A stretch of DNA of 64,000 nt. Source: an uncultured Mailhella sp. (GTDB lineage: Bacteria; Desulfobacterota; Desulfovibrionia; Desulfovibrionales; Desulfovibrionaceae). Numbering within the stretch: position 1 is the first letter of the stretch; every line of letters begins with the position of its first letter. The position numbers and the translations under genes were made by a program. The stretch lies in the NCBI RefSeq assembly GCF_963931295.1, contig NZ_OZ007001.1:1054001-1118000 (forward strand), written 5' to 3'. Of the stretch, positions 58,064 to 64,000 are shown in pieces. The notes under the pieces are model-generated. The model did not search any database. It saw only the letters and a program-made list of their open reading frames with translations, and had not been told where the DNA came from.

Positions 58064-59007
58064 ATGTCTTCCAACGGCCTTTCTCTCTCCCGACTTTTTT
58101 CGACGCTTCGCTTCCCATGCTCAAGGAGCTTCTCCCCGACATCATGAGCTGTTCTGCAGCGGGTCTGGTCGGAGAAGGATCGGAATGCCTTGGTCTGGAC
58201 GACGAGATTTCCCGCGATCACGACTGGGGGCCCGCATTCTGTCTGTGGATACCCGATGAGCTCTTTCATACGGAAATCGACCGGATAGAACACGCCATGG
58301 AAGCTCTGCCGCCGTCCTTTCAGGGACATCCTTCCCGCATGCGCAGGGAAAAACGCATCGGCAGAACAGGCCCCTTCCCTCTCCGCGGATTCTACCGGCG
58401 ATTCCTCGGGCTGGATCATCTTCCCGTCACCTGGCGTGAATGGATGAGCATTCCCGAATACCATCTCTGTTCATGTACCAACGGAGCCGTCTTTCTGGAT
58501 ACAGGCGGCGAATTTTCGGAAGTACGAAAAAAACTGCTCGACTACTATCCCGAAGATGTACGCCGCAAAAAAATTGCAGCCCGCTGCATGATTATGGCAC
58601 AGGCCGGACAATACAATCTTCCACGCTGTCTCCAGCGCGGCAACGCAACGGCGGCCATGCTTGCCGCCGCCCGCTTCTCCGAGGCGGCGCTGTCCATGGC
58701 CTTTCTGCTGAACAGGCGATACATGCCCTTCTACAAGTGGGCCGGCCGTATGGCTGAAACGCTGCCCATACTGGGGCAGAGCACCGTATCCACACTCAAT
58801 ACCCTTGCCGGCACGCCGTGGAGCTCCCTCAATATGGAAATGGAGGCAGCACAGGCCGTCGAAGAGCTGTGTACGCTGGTTATCGAAGAACTCAGACGAC
58901 AGGAATTGTGTGATATGCGGGACAACTGGCTGTGGGCGGCCGGGCCCGTCGTGCAGATGGGCGTCAGCGACCCGGAAATCCGCAGCCGCAATGTCATGGA
59001 GGACTGA
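58064..59007 (+). CDS. DUF4037-domain nucleotidyltransferase-like protein, probably frameshifted at its start
   Basis: The main frame (58117-59007) encodes 296 residues with GLVGEGSECLGLDDEISRDHD, broken here after its key Gly-Glu-Gly-Ser and Asp residues, as in DUF4037 proteins with a nucleotidyltransferase fold. The expected N-terminus (MSSNGLSLSRLF) begins at 58064 in another frame; one extra T in the T6 run at 58095-58100 would join them. It overlaps the TPR gene by ATGA. If the frameshift is real, translation may start at 58117. Confidence 0.8.
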
Positions 59008-59798
59008 TGGACAACTTCCGATCCGCTCTGAATGCGGCAAGACAGCTTCCCGACCCACAGGCGGAAGACGCACTGCACGGTCTTCTGGCACAAAATCCAG
59101 AACTTGCCCCCGCAGAGGAAGGAACCCTGCGCTATACTCTCGGCATCATCCTGCTCCGGCAGGAAAAAAACACGGAAGCCCGCAGGGAACTGGAACAGGC
59201 CTGCCGTCTTCTCGAAAAATCCCCGGGAGCAGAAACGGCCCTGGCCATGACCGCCCTGGCCAGAATCCAGCTTGTCTGCGGCGAGCTGGAGCAGAGTCTG
59301 AGTACCGACAGAAACGCCCACCGGCTGCTTCAGGAACATCTTTCGCCGGACGACCCGCGCATGGCCCCCTCTCTCTTTTCCCTGTCCCTCACAGAATACA
59401 CGGCCCGGCAACTGCCGGAGGCTGAAAAGCTGACAACAGAGGCAAAACGGCTCTGGGAAAAACAGCTTGGACCGGACAGTCTGGAAGTATCCACATGTTT
59501 GAACAATCTTGGCCGTATTCATGAGGAAACAGACCGACAGGAGGAAGGCATTGCCTACCACCGGGCTGCACTGAACATACGTCGCAAGGTGCTGGGCGAT
59601 CACCCGGAAACGGCCTTTTCCATGGGGAATCTGGGTACCGCTCTGGCTGCTGCCGGAAAATGGCAGGACGCTGCGGACACGCTGCAGGCTGCCATAGACT
59701 GCTATGCCCGCTGCGGTCATACATCAGGCGGCGATATTGAAGGCTATCGCCGCAATCTGGACATATGCCGGAGTGCGCTTGCTCTGGAAAAACCATAA
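59007..59798 (+). CDS. Tetratricopeptide repeat protein
   Basis: The ATG at 59007 overlaps the DUF4037 stop, giving 263 residues. At least four TPR units are visible, e.g. TCLNNLGRIHEETDRQEEGI and SMGNLGTALAAAGKWQDAA, as in the kinesin-light-chain type. It probably bridges proteins. DUF4037, TPR and DUF4125 genes occur together in several gut bacteria. Confidence 0.88.
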   Translation: MDNFRSALNAARQLPDPQAEDALHGLLAQNPELAPAEEGTLRYTLGIILLRQEKNTEARRELEQACRLLEKSPGAETALAMTALARIQLVCGELEQSLSTDRNAHRLLQEHLSPDDPRMAPSLFSLSLTEYTARQLPEAEKLTTEAKRLWEKQLGPDSLEVSTCLNNLGRIHEETDRQEEGIAYHRAALNIRRKVLGDHPETAFSMGNLGTALAAAGKWQDAADTLQAAIDCYARCGHTSGGDIEGYRRNLDICRSALALEKP

Positions 59799-59808
59799 GG
59801 AGTTCGTC

Positions 59809-60387
59809 ATGAGCCTCGAAGAACAAAAAGAAAAACTGATCGGAGAAATTGTAGAACGGGAACTGGCCATGTTTCTCGCCACGCCCAATGAAGGCGGTAC
59901 CAGCGACTATCAGACCAGGCCGGACACGTTCCGCATCATGCGCCGCATGAACCATTGCGTACACGGAGTCCCCATGCTGGAGTCCTATCTTCAGGATCTT
60001 GAAGAAGCGGCAGCCCAGGGCCGCAATCTCATGACGGAAAAGTATGCCCTCATGGATGACCGCATTCCCCTTCTTACCCAGCGCCCGCTGCCCCTGGAAA
60101 TCGCCGTGGCCGAAACGGGATTTCTGCAGCAGGCTGCCGCCTGGTATCCCCATGCCGTTCAGGCCAGCGGAGACGATGCCTTCTGCAACTACTGCCGCTG
60201 CGAACTGGAAACTCTTTCCGATCGTACGCTTGAGCTCTATGCCGAGGAAGTAAAGCAGGCCATCAGCGAGGAGCGCAATCTTGCCGTGGAGCGATATGAC
60301 TTTCTGTGGAAGCTTCTCGGTGAAGGATCGCTGGAAGCCTATGAGGCCAAGCTTGCCGCCAATGATCCGGACTCCAAAGCCCAATAG
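59809..60387 (+). CDS. DUF4125 family protein
   Basis: The ATG at 59809 with AAGGAG gives 192 residues. The EIVERELAMFLATPNEGG, FRIMRRMNHCVH and MTEKYALMDDRIP segments are typical of DUF4125. It completes the three-gene set that precedes a strong terminator. The function is not known. Confidence 0.85.
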   Translation: MSLEEQKEKLIGEIVERELAMFLATPNEGGTSDYQTRPDTFRIMRRMNHCVHGVPMLESYLQDLEEAAAQGRNLMTEKYALMDDRIPLLTQRPLPLEIAVAETGFLQQAAAWYPHAVQASGDDAFCNYCRCELETLSDRTLELYAEEVKQAISEERNLAVERYDFLWKLLGEGSLEAYEAKLAANDPDSKAQ

Positions 60388-60502
60388 CACGATGATCCGG
60401 AGCTGAATCTCTCCGAATGCTCCCGTTTTCCGCCCCCGGAAACGCTGCACAAAAGAACTTCGTGCACAGTTTTACCCGGCCGGTCATACCATCTCCCGAA
60501 AA

Positions 60503-60534
60503 CAGCCCCCGGTCATGAATTCATGACCGGGGGC
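60503..60534. terminator. Perfect palindromic terminator between convergent genes
   Basis: AGCCCCCGGTCATGAA and its exact complement form a 32-base palindrome between the DUF4125 gene and tmk, serving both directions. Confidence 0.8.
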
Positions 60535-60560
60535 TTCCATCTGCCACAAACTGCGAAATA

Positions 60561-61187
60561 TCAAAGGGGCAGATCCAGCGCCGACAGTGCTTCGCCAAGA
60601 AGCACCTCGGGCGCATGCTCCGCATTAAGCACACGGAAACGCTCCGGCCACCGTGCGGCACGCTCAAGAAATCCATCGCGAATCCGCTGATGAAACGCGC
60701 GTTCCTCCGCCTCAAAACGGCCTTCACTCCGGCTCAGTCCCTCACGGCCGTTACGGATCAGAGCCCGTTGCAGTCCGTTTTCCACAGGAAGATCCAGCAG
60801 AAGCGTTCTGTCCGGCCAAAGTCCGCCCGTGGCATAATCATTAATGGTCTGCAGCCAGTCCACATCCATACCGCGTCCGTATCCCTGATAGGCAATGGTG
60901 GAGTCGGCATACCGGTCACACAATACCCAATCCCCTCGACTCAGGGCAGGACGAATGGTATCCGCCACATGCTGAGCTCTGTCGGCCAGGAAGAGAAAGA
61001 GCTCTGCACGGCTGTCCAGAGAACTCGATACATCAAGCAGAAGCGGCCGGAGACTCATGCCCAGTCCGCAACCGCCCGGTTCACGTGTGCGTACAAAAGA
61101 TATGCCACGCCGTTCCAGTTCCCGGACAAGCAGCTTCATCAGAGCGCTCTTGCCTGCACCCTCCACGCCTTCTACAGTAACGAACAC
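60561..61187 (-). CDS. tmk: Thymidylate kinase
   Basis: The 208-residue protein has P-loop GVEGAGKSA (7-15), the DR(Y) motif CDRYADSTIAYQG (about 94) and a LID-like region. It phosphorylates dTMP to dTDP. Its start overlaps the exoribonuclease-like gene by 16 bases, so the two are cotranscribed. Confidence 0.95.
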   Translation of the reverse strand: MFVTVEGVEGAGKSALMKLLVRELERRGISFVRTREPGGCGLGMSLRPLLLDVSSSLDSRAELFLFLADRAQHVADTIRPALSRGDWVLCDRYADSTIAYQGYGRGMDVDWLQTINDYATGGLWPDRTLLLDLPVENGLQRALIRNGREGLSRSEGRFEAEERAFHQRIRDGFLERAARWPERFRVLNAEHAPEVLLGEALSALDLPL

Positions 61188-62224
61188 TGCCTTTCCTCCT
61201 GCTGACGGGATTCCGCCTTTTTCTCCTGACGCAAAGACTTCTTCTCCACGGCCGTTTCAGGCGTACAGGCAGGACGGCAGATGCTGCGCCCCAGGAAATT
61301 CTGATAGGAACTCCAGGTCATGCCTTCCCCTTCTCCGCGCGGAGGAAGTATCCCCCGGCACTGGGCCAGCTTGGCATCAATATTGTCGGCATAATGCAGA
61401 ACAAATGCTTCCGGAGTGGCAGGCTCACGCACGGCTCCGAACTCCGGCTCTCCATGATGGCTGGCAATAAGATGCTTGAAGTGCATGACAAGTTCCGGGG
61501 CAAGCCCGGATTTCTGCAGAAAAGGCTCAAGCATGACAAGCCCCTGCACTATATGGCCGAGGAGCCGCCCTTCATCCGTATATTCCGTTACCAGGATTCC
61601 GCCCATCTCATCAATCTTGCCTATATCGTGCAGAAGAGCGGCTGCAAGAAGCGTCTGCCGGTCCAGTTCCTGATAGTGGTCAGCCATGAGCATGCAGACT
61701 TCCGCCACGGAAAGCATATGTTCCAGAAGACCACCCGCGTAGGCGTGATGGACGGACTTTGCCGCCGGCGCCCGGAGCAGCAGCGGACGTATCCGCTTGT
61801 CGGAAAGCACGGAACGCAGGAATTTTCTCCATGGCTTGTGCGTAAGCACCCGATCGCACAGACTTTCGATATCCTCAAGCATATCTTTGGCAGGCCGGGC
61901 ACTGGAAAGAAGATAATCCTCCATGGGCAGAGAAGCGATTTCCTCATCATCAAGCACACGCAATCCGTCCACCGTAAGCTGAAGCTGATCGCGATACAGA
62001 GAAACATGCCCTTCCACCCTTACCATCTGTCCTGCAGCAAGCGAGGAAAAGGAAAGGCTGAGCGGGCTCCATATCTTGGCTTCCAGTGCCCCGCTCGCAT
62101 CCTTGAGCTCCAGTCTCCAGTATGGGCCGTTCCGGGACTGCTGAAGCGATGCCAGCGAAATAAGATAGTTTGAAGCGATCTCCTCACCGGCCGCCAGGTC
62201 GCTGATCTTCCGGTGTTCCGTCAT
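61172..62224 (-). CDS. YhaM-like 3'-5' exoribonuclease (OB fold + HD domain)
   Basis: The ATG at 62224 follows AGAGGTGAAT (a GTG two codons upstream is possible), giving about 350 residues. The N-terminal OB-fold (about 20-110) binds nucleic acid. The HD domain has HHAYAGGLLEHMLSV and LLHDIGKIDEMGG metal-ligand residues. The arrangement is that of YhaM exonucleases. The unusual C-terminal tail is rich in Lys, Glu and Gln. Confidence 0.88.
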   Translation of the reverse strand: MTEHRKISDLAAGEEIASNYLISLASLQQSRNGPYWRLELKDASGALEAKIWSPLSLSFSSLAAGQMVRVEGHVSLYRDQLQLTVDGLRVLDDEEIASLPMEDYLLSSARPAKDMLEDIESLCDRVLTHKPWRKFLRSVLSDKRIRPLLLRAPAAKSVHHAYAGGLLEHMLSVAEVCMLMADHYQELDRQTLLAAALLHDIGKIDEMGGILVTEYTDEGRLLGHIVQGLVMLEPFLQKSGLAPELVMHFKHLIASHHGEPEFGAVREPATPEAFVLHYADNIDAKLAQCRGILPPRGEGEGMTWSSYQNFLGRSICRPACTPETAVEKKSLRQEKKAESRQQEERQCSLL

Positions 62225-62379
62225 ATTCACCTCTGGAGGATTTGACTTTTGGTTCCCGTCCTATACAAGAAAACATGGCAGGCGGCATAACAGCGTCGCT
62301 CCATGTTTCACTTTTCTCTTTCAACTATATGCCGCGGCAGAGCTTGTCAAAGCCTTTCGCCGTATCATACGGAGCCACC

Positions 62380-63171
62380 ATGCGCATCCTGATCAGTAAT
62401 GACGACGGTATATACAGCCATAACCTGCATCTGCTCTACACGGCGCTTCTTCGCGCAGGGCACGATGTCCGGGCCGTTGCTCCGGCGGAACAGCACTCCG
62501 GGGCGGGGTGCTGCCTGACGGTGCACGGTCCCATTCTTACCCGCAGGGTCCGTCTTGATGAAACAGAAGGCGGCCCTTTTGAAGGTATCGCCGTCTCCGG
62601 CACTCCGGCAGACTGCGTCATTCTCGCCCTGCGCGGCCTTATGCCGGAATTCAACCCGGATCTCGTCATTTCCGGCATAAACTTCGGCCCCAACGCAGGT
62701 CAGGATGTTTTCTTCTCCGGCACGGTGGGCGCAGCCATCCAGGCAGCCATGTACGGCCTCCCCTCTCTGGCCGTTTCCCACTGCTCCCATGCCGGCGCCA
62801 CGCAGGCACATGCCGACCTTGTGGCCCGTATGGCCACGGCACTGGACTGGAACAACCTTCCCCGGCACCGCGTCTATAACTTCAATCTGCCTGATTGTCC
62901 GGCAGATCAGATACGAGGCCTCAAGGTATGCCGTCACAGTACCGACTGGGCATGTCTGGACTCCTATGAACGTCGCATCTCTCCGCGGGGCAGAGAGTAC
63001 TACTGGATGATAGATCCCTTCCAGCACTTCCACCTTGAGGACGAAGGCTCCGACAAAAGCTGGCTGCATCAGGGCTTTGCCACCCTGACACCTCTGAATA
63101 TCGATCTCAACGACAGGGAGACCGCAAAAAAACTTAATGAAAACAGTCTGTGGGACCAGATACTATCATAA
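62380..63171 (+). CDS. surE: 5'/3'-nucleotidase SurE
   Basis: The start MRILISNDDGIYSH at 62380 is the conserved SurE N-terminus, with metal ligands Asp-Asp; SGTPADCVILAL and SGINFGPNAGQDVFFSGTVG (an active-site stretch) follow. The 263-residue protein dephosphorylates nucleoside monophosphates. Confidence 0.96.
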   Translation: MRILISNDDGIYSHNLHLLYTALLRAGHDVRAVAPAEQHSGAGCCLTVHGPILTRRVRLDETEGGPFEGIAVSGTPADCVILALRGLMPEFNPDLVISGINFGPNAGQDVFFSGTVGAAIQAAMYGLPSLAVSHCSHAGATQAHADLVARMATALDWNNLPRHRVYNFNLPDCPADQIRGLKVCRHSTDWACLDSYERRISPRGREYYWMIDPFQHFHLEDEGSDKSWLHQGFATLTPLNIDLNDRETAKKLNENSLWDQILS

Positions 63172-63315
63172 TTGGAAAGAAGAAGTCTCCTTTCCGCCTT
63201 CATCCCTTGCGAAAAATTGCCACTGCGGCTACAAAAGAAACAAAGAAACGGAGAGGATTATTTTAACGTATCCGCCTCTCCATGATACCTGCTACCCGCT
63301 CCCCGGAGGGAAGCC

Positions 63316-64000
63316 ATGCCTATTACCACTCCTAAAGAGATGTTCGACCGTGCCTACAAAGAAGGCTATGCCATCGGTGCCTTCAACGTCAACAACATGG
63401 AAATCATACAGGGCATCATGCAGGCCGGTGCGGAAGAACGCTCGCCGCTGATACTTCAGGTTTCCGCCGGTGCCCGCAAGTATGCCGGTCAGGTTTACAT
63501 CATGAAGCTGGTGGAAGCCGCTCTCATCGAAGCCGACATTCCGGTGGTGGTGCATCTCGACCACGGTCCCGACTTTGAACTGTGCAAGGCCTGCATCGAC
63601 GGCGGTTTCAGCTCCGTCATGATCGACGGTTCCCACCTTCCCTTTGAGGAAAATATCGCTGTTACCAAAAAAGTTGTGGAGTACGCTCACGACCGGGGTG
63701 TATGGGTTGAAGCAGAACTCGGACGCCTTGCCGGCATAGAAGAACACGTCTCTTCCGATCACAGCATTTATACCGATCCCGATCAGGCCGTGGAATTCGC
63801 CCAGCGTTCCGGCTGCGACTCTCTCGCCATTGCCATCGGTACCAGCCACGGCGCATACAAGTTCAAGGGTGAAGCCAAGCTCGACTTTGAACGCCTCGAC
63901 AAGATTTCTTCCATGATGCCCGGCTATCCGCTGGTGCTGCACGGCGCTTCCAGCGTTCCGCAGGAATTCGTGGCCATGGCCAACCAGTACGGCGGACAGC
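63316..64000 (+). CDS. fba: Class II fructose-bisphosphate aldolase (3' end beyond window)
   Basis: The ATG at 63316 follows GGAGGG and the first 228 codons are present. Motifs are GAFNVNNMEIIQG, HLDHGPDFELCKACIDGGFSS divided after the zinc histidine, MIDGSHLPFEEN, EAELGRLAGIE and LHGASSVP. These mark a zinc-dependent aldolase that splits fructose-1,6-bisphosphate in glycolysis. The frame is still open at the window's end. Confidence 0.95.
   Translation, partial: MPITTPKEMFDRAYKEGYAIGAFNVNNMEIIQGIMQAGAEERSPLILQVSAGARKYAGQVYIMKLVEAALIEADIPVVVHLDHGPDFELCKACIDGGFSSVMIDGSHLPFEENIAVTKKVVEYAHDRGVWVEAELGRLAGIEEHVSSDHSIYTDPDQAVEFAQRSGCDSLAIAIGTSHGAYKFKGEAKLDFERLDKISSMMPGYPLVLHGASSVPQEFVAMANQYGGQ

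Overview
The window looks like a chromosomal segment from an anaerobic, GC-rich, Gram-negative bacterium of the Desulfovibrionaceae type (Desulfovibrio/Bilophila/Mailhella-like). This is inferred from a glycyl-radical activating enzyme with an internal ferredoxin domain, Tat-exported flavodoxins, a SurE/class II aldolase neighbourhood and overall codon use. The species cannot be fixed from sequence alone.

Bases 1-21,181 are ordinary chromosome. In order they hold a glycyl-radical activase (5' end missing), hemB, a DUF3870 gene, an MBL-fold lactonase-like gene and an SDR. Next is a five-gene minus-strand operon, metN-metI-metQ-FAD oxidase-aminotransferase, preceded by a structured leader. After an 820-base gene-poor stretch comes a redox/aldehyde cluster around a divergent AraC regulator: FGE-like protein, two Tat flavodoxins, YqhD-like alcohol dehydrogenase, alpha/beta hydrolase, cyclophilin-like protein, SGNH-cupin fusion, NAD(P)H oxidoreductase, tautomerase, tandem ABM protein and aldo/keto reductase.

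Bases about 21,200-57,830 are accessory DNA arranged as a tandem array. Three copies of a tRNA-Glu 3'-end sequence (21,296, 39,343 and 48,544) mark the joints. Segment 1 (21.3-39.3 kb) carries decayed helicase and relaxase remnants and a complete BREX type 3 operon, brxF-brxC-pglX-[AAA ATPase-PIN nuclease-RNA ligase]-brxH-pglZ-brxA, ending in a broken integrase. The bracketed three-gene cassette is translationally coupled inside the BREX operon. It joins a putative RNA-cutting enzyme, an RNA-sealing enzyme and an OLD/ABC-like ATPase, and is the best candidate here for an undescribed system. Segment 2 (39.3-48.5 kb) carries a GmrSD-like DUF262 nuclease, a MobV relaxase, a Toprim-helicase primase, an AlpA regulator, a gene split by an IS5-family (IS427-like) element, and an integrase. 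Segment 3 (48.5 to about 57.8 kb) carries another integrase, a YhcG/DUF1016 nuclease, a coiled-coil membrane protein, an excisionase-like HTH protein, a Toprim-DUF927 primase, a second MobV relaxase, a small HTH-like protein and an internally deleted serine recombinase. Segments 2 and 3 share one plan: regulator-primase-short repeats-MobV-twin hairpins. Each has its own repeat family between primase and relaxase, as expected of related mobilizable islands with different replication origins.

Bases about 57,830-64,000 return to chromosome: a DUF4037-TPR-DUF4125 trio (the first gene apparently frameshifted in a T tract), convergent tmk and YhaM-like exoribonuclease genes, surE, and the 5' part of a class II fructose-bisphosphate aldolase gene.
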